A stretch of DNA of 62,534 nucleotides, taken from positions 1 to 62,534 of the forward strand of contig JAULBX010025375.1 in the NCBI GenBank assembly GCA_032358255.1, given 5' to 3'. The translations under genes and the position numbers were made by a program. The DNA comes from Heterotrichella gracilis (taxonomy: Eukaryota; Sar; Xanthophyceae; Tribonematales; Xanthonemataceae). Under the pieces are notes generated by a model, which worked only from the letters and a program-made list of their open reading frames with translations, did not search any database and was not told the DNA's origin. Below, in pieces: positions 1 through 13,297 of this stretch; position 1 is the first letter of the stretch, and each line of letters opens with the position of its first letter.

Positions 1-3000
1 GGGTATATGCAACACAATTTGGGTGAGTTAGAGGAGCAAGGGGAGTAGGATTAAGGGTGCGGTGTGCAGACGTGGTCCAGCATCTCCAGTCTCCTCCCAG
101 ATTGTGCAGGGCAATGGGGAGGCACCAACACGTTAAATTCTGCAAGGGGAGGATAAGTGAAGGATAGGTGGATGGTCTTGATAGAAGCGCTTGTTCTACC
201 GTCCACTGGCTGCGCACCTTGGCAGGGATTTCTGTTTTGAGCACGTTCTCCTTGAGCCTGCGCAGCATGCGGGGCTCCAGGTAGGTGTGCAGCTTGCGGA
301 TGTACACGCGCGCTGCCTCAGCGGCCCTGTCCTCCTCGTCGTCAACCTCGCCTGCGCCCTCCTCGGTGACTGCCTCGCCTGCGCCCCCTGGAGCTGCACC
401 TGGAGGCAGGGTGGGTGGTTATGTGGGGGATATGTGCAACCTAGGCGTAAGGCGGTGGGATCGCACCGCTGGGGAGGGTGGCTCTAGGGCAGAAGGGGCT
501 GCATTCGGCAGCGTGATGCAGATGTAGGTATGCAGTTGCTTGCCACACCACAACAACACCACTAGTAGTAAATTCTGAACCTTGAAAAGTCCAATGTCCA
601 CGCACCGCCAGGGCTCCTGCGCTCCTCCCCGGCCGCCTTGCTCAAACTCTCCAGAGGGTCTTGCAGCTCCTCGATGCGGCGCTCGATGGCCGGCGCCTTG
701 CAGCCCTCCATGAAGGCCAGCAGGGCGTAGAGCTCGCCCAGGTTGTTCTGCATAGGCGTGCCGGTCAGCAGCACCTTCCAGCGCGGGTGCAGCGTGAGCA
801 GCGCCTCCGCCTGCTTGGACTTTTGGCCCTTGAGGCGGTGGCCCTCGTCCAGCACCATGGCGTCCCAGGTGTAGTTGCGCAGCACGGCGCCGTCCTGCGG
901 GTGAACATTGCAGTGGCGATTGAGGAGCTACCCAGATGCATGCGTGCCCTAGATGGGATGCGCCCACCGATGGTAGCCGCACGCCATGCACCCATGTCCT
1001 TCACACGCCGCTGCCATACAATCATAAAAAGAGGGTGGGCATATGGGGAAAATCAACAAAACAGGGTGGGCACATAAAATTAAGCACAAGAGGTAGCCAA
1101 CCAGACACATGGGCGCCATGTGTTGCATTGGCGTACCAGCATGACCGCCTCGTAGGACGTGAGCAGGATGTGGAAGCGCTTGGCCAGGGAGGTACGCTTG
1201 GCCTTGGCGGTGGTGCGGTCGGTGGTGCCGTCGGGCACGCGCCCAGAGGGGTCATCCACACCCATCTCGTACCTGCGCATGGGCATAGCGTGTAATAAAA
1301 GAAGAGAAAACAAATGCCAAAGGCGTTATACTGTTTCACATTACCTAGCGCAAATAATGCCTGTGCAGTTTCAAAGCCCACTGTGTTCCTACACCCCCCT
1401 CCAGAGGGGCTGAAATCCTACACAAACTTCTATTATATTGACGAGTTGTTCTTTATCAACAATTTTCGTTCCACCTTTATAAAAAAATGCAAATAGACAG
1501 TCCATCATATCCCCCCCCACCCCCCGCCTCACCGCTTGATGATGTTCCTGGAGGGCTCGTGCCCCCGGTAGGTCAGCACCTCAAGCTCAGGGGCCCAGGT
1601 GGCCAGCTCCCGCTGCCATGCAGGGATGGTGTTGAGCGGCACCACCACCGCGATTGGGTTGGTCACCAGCCCCTCGCGCCACGCCACGTAGGCCCACACC
1701 GCCACCTGGATGGTCTTGCCCAGGCCCATCTCGTCGCCCAGGATGGCGGAGGTGCCGCTGCGCAGCTTGTCAACCAGCCAGGACACACCTGGAGGGGCCG
1801 GGAGATGGGGGAGGTATTTAGAAACAAAGTCATTTTCTGCAAAAATGCAATGAGGTTTCTTTTCTACACTACGCATGTTCACATCAGTCACCGCTGGAGT
1901 ACTACTTCACTTCAGAAATGATGCATGCATGCATGTGTGAGTAATGATTTGGCACCCTAATGCCAATGGGGGGCATGGAAGAAGTCTGAGTTAGAGGTCA
2001 TGTTGGGACCCTCCGGACCCTGTCAGCAGTAAGTGGGTGCAGAGCTGCTTAATGGCATGCCTGTGGTGCAGCAAGTTCATCATGCAGTGCAGAGATGTGG
2101 TTGCTGGCCACATCATCTGGTGCGCATCCCCCCCAAACCCACCTTCCACTTGGTAACCCTTCAGGGTGCGGCCAGGACCCTGTGCATAGCTGGGAAGCTT
2201 GAAGGGGCCCTTTGCGCACTTGCTGCTGCTGGCCTGTGTGCATGCACACTGCATTCAGATGGAGAAAATCGCACAGCCATGAAATTTGGATGGTACACGG
2301 CCGCTGCATTGTGCATCAGCACCAAGACATCCAGCCTGTGTGCGCTGCCTTTCAACCCTAACAGCAAATTTGATGGTCTTGGGGGAGATGCAGCTGGATA
2401 TGGACAACTTTACTGTTTTCAAATCACACCATTCGAGCAGCGTAGCGACTCCAAGGATCTCACCTTGCCGGGTAGTGGTTTGAAGTACGTGATGTCAATC
2501 TGCAAGCGCTGTGTGTAGGCAGTGATGACCTGCGTCTCCACAGAGTCACAGTCCTCCCAGGTGCACTGCTCATAGTCCAGCCCCCGCCACTTCACCAGGC
2601 AGCGGTCCCTGTCCTCGCTCAGGGCAATCACCCGCTCAGCCTGCGGAAATCACATGCAAGGAGGGCATCAGCGGGAATCAGCAGGGGGCACAAATTGCAT
2701 TGATGAGCAACGCACAGAGGCAGGGAACAACTCTGGAGGTGACTTTGGGAGGGTGGCCGCATGGGCTCTCGCAGTGAGGTCCCATGATATGTCATACAGC
2801 AACGCCTGCACGGGGCTCAGCCACCATGCACCAAGTCACCGCTTGCAGTCATTCCGCGGCACACAAAGGGCGATTGGCCACCACCGTGCCCCCTACCTGC
2901 TGCCACTCCTGCTGCACCTCAGGCTCCACCAGGCGCGTGTTGCGGTGCTTGACGTGGAAGGTCTGCAGCTTGTGGCGCGCCAGGCGCTGCGCAGCCACGG

Positions 3001-6000
3001 CGCCCACCCACGCGCAGTCGCGGTAGCCCTTGCCCGTCCATTTGATAAAGTACTCCAGCTTGCTGGCGTCGGTGGCAGCGGGGCGGCAACCCAGCAGGAG
3101 GTCGATGCCGCGGATGCCCTGGTGGCAGTACTGGCACAGACCGCCGGAATCCTGCAGGGATGCAATGGAAGCAGCGTTTTCAGCAGCAGTAAGAAGGAAT
3201 GTGTGGTGCCTATGTGGCAGAAATTCAGCATGCTGCACATCACACCTCACAATGAGGTTCAGCAAGAACCCAAGGCTGTGTAAATGACGATCCAGGCAAT
3301 TATTACAGGTTGAAGGAGTGAATGGACATGCCTGACCTGCAACACCGCCAGCGCTCCTCTCACCTTTGGCAGGCAGGATGCATGCACCCGCCCCTTGCAC
3401 TGCCTGCACTGCTTCAGCTCCCCCCGGCCGCGCGCCTGCGTCAGCAGCCCACAGGCCTCGCACTCCCACTTGAAGGTACACTCGGGACAGTTCCAGTCGC
3501 CAGCTGGCACCTCCTCCAGCGGCGGCTTCATGCAGCGCAGGTGGAGGCCGTTGTTGCAGCTGTCGCACAGCACCATGGCGTGCTCTGAGCCCTCGCAATC
3601 CTGTGATGTACAAGGCGGGGGTTGGAACACAACACAGCCTCTCAGATTAAAGCACTCTGGAGATACTCGGCATGGAATCATGTATTGTTGCGGGGGAGCA
3701 TTGGAAGCAGAGGCTGTTCAGTGCTGTACATTGCCACCTCTAAACAAGTAAACTCTGTAATTCTGATGCCGATGCTATGGCTGCATCCGCGTCTTTCTGG
3801 TGCAGCTGAAGTGTTTGCTTATAACATGTAGGTCAGCAAGGTCAACATGAGGTGCAGTGCTTGTATATAACAATTAGCCGATGGGTGAACCTAAATATAA
3901 ATTAGCCAGTGGGTGAACCTAAAGATAAATTTACTAGTGGGTGAACCTAAAAATTTGGCAAGCAGAGTCCCTGACAGTACCCTATGGGGTCCTACCGGCT
4001 TCTTGCATGTCATGCACAGGGTATCCTCCTCATCTGAAGCATCCTCCTCAGAGCCGGACCCCCCCTCCTCATCCGCATCCTCCTCCTCCCTTGCACGCAG
4101 CGCCTCCTCCAGCAGGTCTTCGTCGTAGGTCGCAGCCTGTTCAAGGGGAGTAGGCATGCAATTATAATTTAAGAGGGATAGAATAGCCCATTCAAGTGTT
4201 GATGATTGCCGTCAATGGTAGTTCAGGCCTCTAATTCTTCGAGGATCAGCAGTGAGCCCTTTTGCAGCAAGGAGTGGTGGATGAAAGAGTACATTGCACA
4301 CCCTTTTATCTTTTTGTAAATGCGCCAATGGCATGCCCAGTCACAGCACCAATCATGCAATGCCATTGTAGTACTTAGCACTGTGCCTCACCTTTCGCTC
4401 GCGGCCTGACTGGCGCTTGGGGACAGCAGCAGGTTTGCCACCATCCTTGCCCTTGACAAGTCGGGAAGACCGGCGGCCACCTGCAGGGAGTCAGCAAATG
4501 CTTTAACGGTTGAATGTGGCAGCCATTGAATTGCGCAAAGAAAGTCCACACGGTGATCCTCCCATGCAGACTATTTTTCTTTTTTTACATTCTAATAAAA
4601 TAATGATGATAAAAGATAATTGAAAGAATTGGTGACAGTAAATGATCAAAAGAAAAGTTGCAATTGTTGCAATGCTGCTCACCTGCCCGGGGCTGGCGTT
4701 TAGTGCCCTCAAAGTCACTCTCATCCTCGCTCCCGCTGGTAACCTCCTGCACCCGAGCTACCTTGTTCCGCCCCCGTGTCACCACGCGTGACTTCCCCCC
4801 TGCACAGGCACCACTGCACTGAACGCATGGCCAAGACTCCAAGGTGCAGCTTGTCCACTTGGCATGGCAGCATATGCAGGAGCGCTTGTGCTTGTCAAGT
4901 GGCCAATCGGAACCCAGTTGGCTGTTGGCTAGCCCCTGGCTAAAACAGAAGTAATGGTCCGGTGGTTGCTCAAGCCACCCTGGACAGGCACGCACCCTTT
5001 GGAGCTTGGAAATCGCCATCCTCCTCCCCTTCATCTTCGCTTTCATCCTCCTCTGAACCAGACACCACCACATAGGCAGCCTGCCTGCCAGTGCTGCGCT
5101 GGGAGCGCCTTGCTGGCCCAGCCTGCTTGCGTTTGCTGCCGCTCAGCTTGGCCCCCGCTGGGCCCTTGCTGCTGCCCTTGACATTCCAGATGGGCCCCGA
5201 GGGCACATTGCGGAACATGTGGTGCGTGGCGTGCTTCTTGCAGGTGATGGTGCATGTCACTGCAAAAATACACGGGATGTGGCATAAGCACGGTTGATGC
5301 GTGCGCGGTGGTGGGGTGGAGTTGCCATTGTGCAGGATTTGCAATGCACAGGCGTATTATCACATCAATATTTACCTCCAATGCACACTGCTACTTGAAG
5401 AAATCGATGTGGTGCTTAAGAATTCAGGCGCTGCATTTCTAATGTCATCTCATGAATGGCATGTGCGTCGATGATGGGGATGGTCCGCACCTCTGTCTGT
5501 CAGACATGCGGCTGCTTCCAGGCAGTGCAGATGATACACCGACCCACAGCTAGTCACATGGCAGCCAATGCTTGCCCCCGTATTTCCACACAGCGTGCAC
5601 TTCCGATTTTGGGCATGGCGGATTGCCATCCCCAGCTCTCTACTGCTTGGATCGACCTCATCTGCAGCAAAGCATCAGCAAGTTTAATCAACGGCCAGTT
5701 GTCGTGGCTGTTGCAATCCGCATGACCATGACAAAGCATTACAATTAAAACCTACAGCTGGGAACTTCGCAGGTCATGGGCAGATGATTATTCCGTACAA
5801 TAAAAAGATGCAGTACGGTAATGCAGTAATTGTGGTCATGCAAGCCCGGAAATCCATTCCTTCACACCTGCAGCAGTACTCAGCTTCCTGATGATTGGGT
5901 TGGCGCTCCACTTTGCACACGCACGGTGCATGATGTTGTCGCCTGCTTCCAGGCCTTCATAGTCATGCATCTGCTGCTGGCCGAGTTCCCTGGCAGAGCA

Positions 6001-7288
6001 TGAAGTACAGCAGGAATCAAGCGTGTTCTTGCAGCACACTTGAATGAGCCACTAGCTTTTAAGCGAGTGCCAGACTGGCAACAACAAAAAACAACCAAGA
6101 TCATTGTTGCCTGCTTTGCCAGATACTTACTCCTCGGACGGTGTGGGGAACTTGCACAGGCAACATGCCTCTCCCTTGTACGTGCTCATATCAGCTGGAT
6201 GAGCAATCTCAGTCCCTTGGCCAGTTCCCATTGCAGGTGCTGCCACAGCGATCCCCCTTGAATCACCGGACACGCTACCTGTAGGGGAGCTTTTCATGTC
6301 AGCAAGAGCTCCAGATTATCACAACGTGCTTGGGGTCAATCCGGATAGGTCAATATCACTGGTTCACCGAATATGCAAAACAGCTCACCCTGTCCCTGGT
6401 AGAAGAGTTGAACAAGCTTGGGATAGTCACGGTGGTCTGACAGGGGACGCTCGTCAACCAGGCACAGGTTTTCAAAGTCCAGCCACTCAGTGCTCCCACT
6501 GTCCTTGTAGCACACCTGGTATCTGTGCGCAGAAATGACAGGATTGGAGGTTCTATTGACAGAGGCAAGGTTAAGGTGATGGTGTCTGCCAAGCAAAGTT
6601 GGATTAACGAATGTGGTTGCACTCTGGTTTCAGAGGAAGGGTTGAGGTGGGACCCTACTTGCAGGTGCAGCGCACTCGGCCATGCTCTGCTGGTTTCTTG
6701 GCGACTATGATTGCCTCCATCCATACTCTGGAAGACTTGCTGCGCCTGAACGCCGTGACTCTGCTGCCTGGCTTGAGCAACCCCTCCTGGCAGTGGTAAC
6801 CCTGATCCAGAGTTCAGTTCACACCTCAGACATGGAGGTACCTAAGCATGATGTGCAGCAAGTAAGATTAAAGAGTTACCTCTGCAGGGATGCTGGCATA
6901 TTGGACACTGGACAGCTCCAATAGCTCCTCATCTTCGTCCTCAGAGAAATCCACAAAGTGCACAAAGGCACTGCCACCCTACACACCCAGCGATATATCA
7001 GTTGTACAAGTGATGGTTGGACCACATTGTGCTCTTCAAAAAACACATGGAATATATCAGTGCCTACCTTTTTATACACTGTACAGGTGTACCTGCAAAA
7101 AAGGGTTCACAAAAAGGTTTCAGGGCCTTAAATCTCCACACATCCTAGCGGGGGCCACAAAACTGCGACAAACGAACCACTCGCATACAAAGCGACCGGC
7201 ATAGCACGCACCAGGCGCCATCACTCCTTGACTTCGCCTCCAGCTCCTCAAAACCTCCAAATATGTTGTGGGTCTCCTGAACCCTCAT
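1..7288 (-). CDS. CHD-type chromatin remodelling ATPase, 5' part (C-terminus beyond left edge)
   Basis: SNF2-family, CHD3/PICKLE-like nucleosome remodeller. Twenty exons with closing phases: 7212-7288, 7068-7092, 6880-6978, 6659-6786, 6389-6522, 6131-6278, 5868-5989, 5491-5661, 4996-5259, 4683-4799, 4392-4480, 3996-4136, 3364-3600, 2897-3151, 2464-2640, 2143-2233, 1533-1788, 1137-1272, 606-894, 218-399; 1046 residues seen. Domain order: two Tudor/agenet-like stretches (about 25-150), an extended PHD (CCLCK.. HRAC.. CTLCGNTG.. YHLHC, about 190-335), acidic and basic linkers, a C4HC3 PHD finger (about 495-540; CMTC..CDSC..H..C..CPEC), a second PHD-like finger (about 545-595), chromodomains at about 590-669 and 670-728, then SNF2 ATPase with GDEMGLGKT (motif I), DEGH (motif II) and LLTGTPMQNN (motif III). 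The helicase C-lobe must lie left of position 1. The ePHD and Tudor-like N-terminus is unusual for a plant CHD. The start ATG at 7288 is the first in-frame one and is inferred. Confidence 0.9.
3873..3956. repeat. three-copy 28-bp minisatellite in a CHD intron
   Basis: Three near-identical units (3873-3900, 3902-3929, 3931-3956) share the core GTGGGTGAACCTAAA (or ATGGGTGAACCTAAA). The repeat sits in the intron between the exons at 3996-4136 and 3364-3600. The CCTAAA part recalls the telomere-like motif found in other introns of the window, but no exon sequence is copied here. Confidence 0.85.
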
Positions 7289-8389
7289 TGTGTTCAAGTT
7301 TTATGGTCCAAACCATGGCCAGCATGAGGGTGCAGTGCTACTGATGCCTCCCGTGTGAGTAATGCACGGTTTAGGTTCCCGAATATGTTGGGCAAGGTGC
7401 AAACTGTTTGCTGATGTGGGATGCCGTGGGCGTTATCAGCAGACTAGAAGTGCTCGGATCGACCGACAGCTTCAAAATATCGTTTGAAAGTCTGTCTGTA
7501 GCTGTCATCCAAGGTGGATGCTGCTGCAAACGAGGAGGTAAATCGACACCTGTCCGCAGGCATGTGAGATGCCAGCTGGCATGTCATCGTGGCAGCGAGC
7601 TCGCACCGGACCACACACCAAACGTTGGGCCTTTCAACAGGTGACAGGGCTATGAAAGCCAGTCACAGTGCGCAAACCGCCTTCATCGTGCTGCCAAAGG
7701 ACACGCCACACCCGCTGGACTGCGGTATATACCTCTACAAGTGGAACACCAGGTTGCACCTCCTTGGCCCTGAAGGAGAGCACAACCCTGCCTGCTGTCT
7801 AGTCCTGCTTCGTGTAAAAGGTGCAGACGTTGAACGTGCAGTAGCGCAGCTGTATCCCTCACTATACAAATCACGTCTACCCCAGTGTCAAGGGTGTGGG
7901 CTCCTTCCAAGGACCTCTCAGTTGGCCACTATTCACCAGGTGGGCAGGTCATACAACAGCCACTGTTGTGTGCAGTAACTCCAAGCCTGCAATATCAATC
8001 ATCATGCATTGCATCCGTGGCCCTCTCGCTGTTGTTAGTTTTTCCACAAGGCTTTCACCAAAGCCTCCCATGCATATATAAGTGGGCAAGTGTGCAGTGA
8101 GTATCAAGGTGGGTTGTTGTGCCCACCAGCAGGTATAGTCAGTTGGCCAGTGCCCACTACTTGCTGCAATTGGGTTCTCCAAGTGTTTCATCCACTTATC
8201 TTCAAAACTGTTGCCTCACAGGCAACCCTTGGTCACCACCTGTGGAGGGTACGCGCAGCAGTGGACACCAGCAGACCCACACCCTCCCTGGGCTATGTGT
8301 CAGGGGTTTGGCCTGCACTGCTCCGCCAGGTGGCGCACAGCCCTGCCGTGAGCGCAAACCCAACCATAGGCTTTCTCCCCCAACCAGCA
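7289..8389. promoter_or_regulatory. divergent intergenic region between CHD and CGLD27
   Basis: About 1.1 kb separates the two start codons of the head-to-head genes, so it should hold both 5' UTRs and promoters. A TATATA box-like hexamer lies at 8075-8080, about 310 bases before the CGLD27 ATG. Open frames in this stretch show no recognisable protein. Promoter role is inferred from position only. Confidence 0.4.
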
Positions 8390-11095
8390 ATGGGGTGTTC
8401 CAGCCTGTACCCACGCACAAGCCAGGTACTGGCACCACCACAAGGGACAAGCAGCTTTTCACACCGCAGCACACTCCTGCGACCAGCCTATCTCTCCCCA
8501 GCCCCTTTCACCTCGGGGTCAGCGCGGGTGGTCTCCATATGGACTGCACCCCGCCAGTTGCACCGGGGCCTGGCCTGCAGACCCCTGTGCGCCAGCAAGG
8601 GGGAGCAACAGCCGCAGGGGGGGTTGGACCCCAAGCTGGAGGTGGCTGTGCCCCATGAGCAGCGGCCAGTGAACGAGCTAGCGCAGCTGAAGAACTCGCA
8701 GCTGTACAACTGGGTAGGGTCACAAACCAGCCCTCTCCTAGGGTCACATACCAGCACTGTTAGGATGTCGGTCAACCATTTATTGGCTGAAATTGGGCTC
8801 CAACTAGGTCGCACACCAGGCCTCTGCATGATGACTGGCTTGACTGCATGGCGGGAGCCGGTTGTGTGGTTTAAATATAGGAGCGGTGTAGGTGGTGGCA
8901 ACAACAGCAGCAGAAGAAGTGCGCGATAAGTTTGGAAATCTGGTAGGATGAAGCATGTGAAAGTGTGTATCGACATACCTATCCAGATGGACTCCGCCAA
9001 CTAGGAGCGGCGTAGGTGTTCGAGAAGTTTGGGAATTTGGCAGGATGACTCTTGATGCGATCCTGTCCCATGCCTATGCCCAGGCGGTGCTGTGCACGCT
9101 TGCTAATTCTTGATGCTCCCTGCTGCAGGCTATATTGGACCTGCGAGACTACGCCACGCGGCTGGGGATACTGTCGGTGGCAGTGTTTGCGGTGATAGCA
9201 GGGCCAATAGCCTACCAGACGTTTGACCCCATGGAACAGGTGACAGCCGCACTGTTTTGGTCCACCCTTGCGTGCTTTTCCACATAAATTATGCGACATG
9301 GTGCATCATCCAGGTTGCCACAGCAGCGCCCCTCAGTCTGCAACAAACCCCATGTGTCTGCTGGCCCCACGCCATCTCAATGCACTGCACTTGCATGCAC
9401 AGCATTTCCACTACATGCGCCGCAGATGAATGATACCACCGATTACACACCGCTCAATGCACAGCACATGTCGATGCATGCCATGTACCGACAAAGCATG
9501 CATCTGAGCTCTTTCCGCCTTCACCTGCAGCCCTTGGAGTTCATCCTGAGCGGCAGCGTAGGCGCCCTTGTGGTCACCTCCATTGCTGTGCTGCGCATCT
9601 ACCTGGGGTGGGCGTACGTGGGGGATAGGCTGCTCAGTGCAGCTGTGGAGTATGAGGAGACGGGCTGGTGAGGCAAAATGCTGGAGGAATTGTGGTTTTG
9701 GGAGCAGTGTCTGAGGAGTTGGGGGGGGGGGGGGGAGGGAGGGGGCGTCGCTTGGGCGCAAGGGGAGAAGCTGGAGCAATTGCAGCACGGGTCAAAGTAC
9801 AGCACAGCAATAACTCGTAGCCCCTGTTGATATACAGATATGTTCCCAGTCAGGTGCTGCGGCCGTGTGGGTGGGTGGGTGGGTGGTAGACAAGTACAGC
9901 TTGCATGACAGTCCGCATGTGCTGGATGCACGCATTACCAGGCCAGCATGGATCACCGGTAGTCTCATGCACATCCACATGTAACAATGCTGCCTCGTGT
10001 CCGCCATGTAACGCCTACTTTAGGCGCTGCCTGTTGCACGCCTCTGACCATGAGCTCCTCATTGTGCTGCAGGTACGATGGGCAGCTGTTTGTAAAGCCT
10101 CCCGAGGTGCTGGCCAGGGACAGGCTGCTGGGGTCATATGAGGTGCGTGGGGCTGGGCGGCAAGGCGTGCTACGGCAATGACCATTGACTGGTGGACAAT
10201 GATCAGTGACGCATAACCATATGAAGCATGCATCAGTGCTGAGCACACGCGTGATCAAATGGGTCAATGGGTGAACAGGCAACATGTGTCACCAGTTGAC
10301 GCTGTGCACACATGCGGCCATGTATCTCTCCCTGCATGTGTTTTGTCCATGCGTGCATCGTTTCTGCTATTTGGGAGCGTTCACAGGTGGATGGATGCAT
10401 TTTCTGAGAGGAGTAGATTTTCCAGTCACCACGTCGCATGGCATTGCCCACTTCCAATATTGGTCAATGCTGTGCTGTCCTTTTCCACCGCTCATTAGCA
10501 TGTTGTGCCTCCCAGGTCAAGCCTGTGCTGAAGCGGCTGAAGCAAACGCTGCTGAGCACCGGCGGGGCGCTGCTGATCACGGTGTCGCTGCTGGTGGCGT
10601 CCATTCGGACATCCACGGACGCTGATGGAGTGTATGGTGCGGCTTGCACACCCTGGCATGCTGCATGTATGAAGGCCACATCGTGCTCGAGCGCACATGT
10701 GGCGGTAGCACCCTGCATCGGGACCCTTGTTGCCTCAATTTCGCCCCCCATACCAATGGCGAGCGCCCTCACATGCCCCCCCCCTGTCTGACCCCTGCAA
10801 CCCCTGTCTGCATTTGAAAACCCTCCTCATCGCCCTACCAATGGCTCCCGCTCTCACAGCCAACCCTGCACCCCCCTCTGCAGGCCGCGGCGCCGCCCGC
10901 CAGCCGCGCGAGGTGACCCCCGCGGGCATCATCTACAGCTCCAAGGTGCGGGACCTGAGCGAGCTGCTCACCGATGACGATGCTGCCGCTGCTGAGGCTG
11001 AGGCGCAGGGGGGCGTGCCTGGCTACTGCGGGGACAGATACTTCAAGGCGGCAGCAGGTGGCCAGTACTGTGCAAAGTTTGAAAGGAAGCGGTAG
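8390..11095 (+). CDS. CGLD27: CGLD27-like plastid membrane protein (DUF1230/Ycf36 family)
   Basis: Homologue of the Ycf36/CGLD27 family, conserved in cyanobacteria, plastid genomes of some algae and the green lineage; the plant member is linked to iron nutrition, its reaction is not known. Exons 8390-8713, 9129-9239, 9531-9667, 10073-10142, 10516-10636, 10884-11095 close in phase to 324 aa. Residues 1 to about 85 are Ser/Arg/Pro-rich with few acids, as in a chloroplast transit peptide. The family core follows: EQRPVNELAQLK, RDYATRLG, two hydrophobic membrane segments, then the family hallmark LGWAYVGDRL..YEETGWYDGQ..KPPEVLARDRLLGSYEVKP and a third hydrophobic segment. The C-terminal 70 residues (from GRGAARQPRE) are a less conserved tail. 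ATG 8390 is chosen because it begins the transit-like sequence; the frame is open further upstream. A TGTAA algal polyadenylation-type signal occurs at 11221. Confidence 0.9.
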
Positions 11096-13297
11096 CGGGG
11101 ATGTTAGGGGATGGGGATGGGATGGGGAGTGTTGATATGGACGGCGCTTTGGCAGTGTGGGGCGTTGGGTGTGGGTTGGAGAGTTACTTTTTCGGCACTG
11201 CAGTTGCTACTGGTGCAGTGTGTAAACCTTGGACTGGGTACCCGCCATTTTTGGGCTGATTGTTGCATTCGCCTTGTGTTACAGGTGACGAGGCAGGGCG
11301 CGAGGTAGACGAGCGGGAATGGTTTTGTAGGATGCACAGCGGGTTGTGAGGGGCGGGTAGGCTGGCGGCTAGGCTTTGTGCCGCACAAAGCTTGTCGCCT
11401 GGTAGACGTTTCACTAGAAGGCTTGGGATACCCAGCCTGGGATTGATGCTTTGGGAGGTGATAGGGGGTCGGTGCTTTTGGTGACTGGGATGTGAACATT
11501 GTGAGTCTGGTTGGTTAAGCAGGGAGCGCCTGGAAGTCTTATACTACCTATTTGATGGGAGACACCTTTGTGGTGTTCAGCAATTTTGCAGCATGCTTAA
11601 TATGGAAGCAGTTGAAAACCAGTTCCGAAGTGGTGAAGGCAGGACAGAGTTGTGTGGCCCAAAGCTAGCCTGCCAAAAGTGCTTGAACTGCTGGAATGCA
11701 TGTAACAGAATACCTAGGTTTCGTTTAGAGGGAGGCTCCAGCAAAAATATTGCCTCAACACGGGTGAGACGCCGTTGGCGCACGGTGCTTCTGTTGGAAC
11801 CTTCGTGTGACCCAATGTCGACGACTTTATGGATTTGTGAAGGCCGACAAACTGAACGTAAACTGCACCATATCCATAGTTAACAGAGGTGTAAGGGTCG
11901 GTGTCTCCTCAACGCACGTTTGCTACAACGCACTGCCTGCATGCCTGACTCATGACTCATGCATGCATTGACCACTAGGGGAAAAGCCCACATGCATGCA
12001 TGCGTTGAACACTGATCGTAAGCACCTGTAGGCCGCATTTGCACAGCTGCACTGCAAAAACTGTGCCTTCATATGTTACTGTACTGACTGGAATCGAAAG
12101 CTTCTCACAAATTGAACAGCAACCACCAGCATTGCTTTAAACACGGTGTGAACAGCTGCAGTGGTGTAGCCCAGTGGGTGGCTTTATCCCCTCTTCGTGA
12201 CTCATGACGCTCACTAACATCCGCGTGGATTCCAGCAACGTGGCTAGTGCCATACAGACGCGTTTCTTGCTCCGCGCGCTTCGGTCACCTGCTGAGAAGT
12301 ACTTGTGTCACAACAACCAGCTCTTTCTGTCAAAACACAACCACTTGCTTCTCACCCACGTACGGTTCACTTTGAGTTGCTTAAGGTCTGCAGGCCCGTC
12401 GTCTCTTACTGATACGAACAGTTTGCAAGTTTTAAAAGTGTGCCCAGCATCGTGTGGACTAGTGCTGTGCCTATTTTGCCACTGCAATTGCCCACCATCT
12501 CGCCATCGCCCAGCAGTACCCACTTCTACACAACCCAGCAACGACAACGACCACAGCTTAATCAGTGGAGTCCACTTCAAACACAAGCAAACAGAGTCTT
12601 GGCCCGCGCCATACCTACGGCACTCACCCCCGCCACAATGGGGGCCCATGGCCATGGCACAAGCCTGGTTGAAGGATCTGAGATAGGCAGATGCACTTAC
12701 TAAACAGGAAGAGTAAGAATACGGTTTGTTTCCTCTGGTTTTGATCACACTGCCCGTAGAAGGTCTGCTGTCGCCTTCCTTCGAACCTTCCAAGCCTGGG
12801 CGACACATTCAAACTTGCATGTAAAAGCAATATTGCAGCAACGCGCTTTACACCCAAGTCGCTCGCATATTGGTTCACCACCGCACTGGTTCAGCATGGA
12901 CAGCAATAAGCTCTTATAACTCTATATTATTGCCTCGCTGAGTTCTTGCAGCAAGCTCGCTCCTGATAAGCATGGGTGCGCACCCAGGGTGCAGTTCCCA
13001 GCACCTTCCTTGGCCATGCATTCCTCCCTCAGTTTTATCAGAGGATCCCCATAGCGGGCCACTTTATATCAACCGTTTCGTGTTCTTGAAGCGTCCCTCA
13101 GTTCCAAAGACGCTTGGGCAGCGGTTGTCGTAGTCCTAGCAGCGCCCTAGATCCTCCCCTCGCTGGCCTGCTTTAAATGCCTCTTCACCTCGCTGGCCAG
13201 TACACTAGTGCTCCGGCACCTCAGCCGCCAGAGCTGATAGCTAGCTTTTAGTCTGTAGTCTGGCGCTCTCTCATACTGTGCCCTCGTCCCTGAGACC
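11096..13297. other. intergenic stretch, no supported gene
   Basis: Holds the CGLD27 3' UTR and whatever lies upstream of the coiled-coil gene. Repeated GCATGC steps occur near 11940-12005. Open frames at 12204-12686 (plus) and 12308-12808 (minus) overlap each other and show no motif, no coding-like composition and no plausible splice partners, so they are not called. A first exon of the coiled-coil gene may hide here. Confidence 0.5.

Noticed and set aside
12204..12808. 160-166 aa open frames on opposite strands
   Set aside because: Mutually overlapping and without motif or exon context; probably chance.
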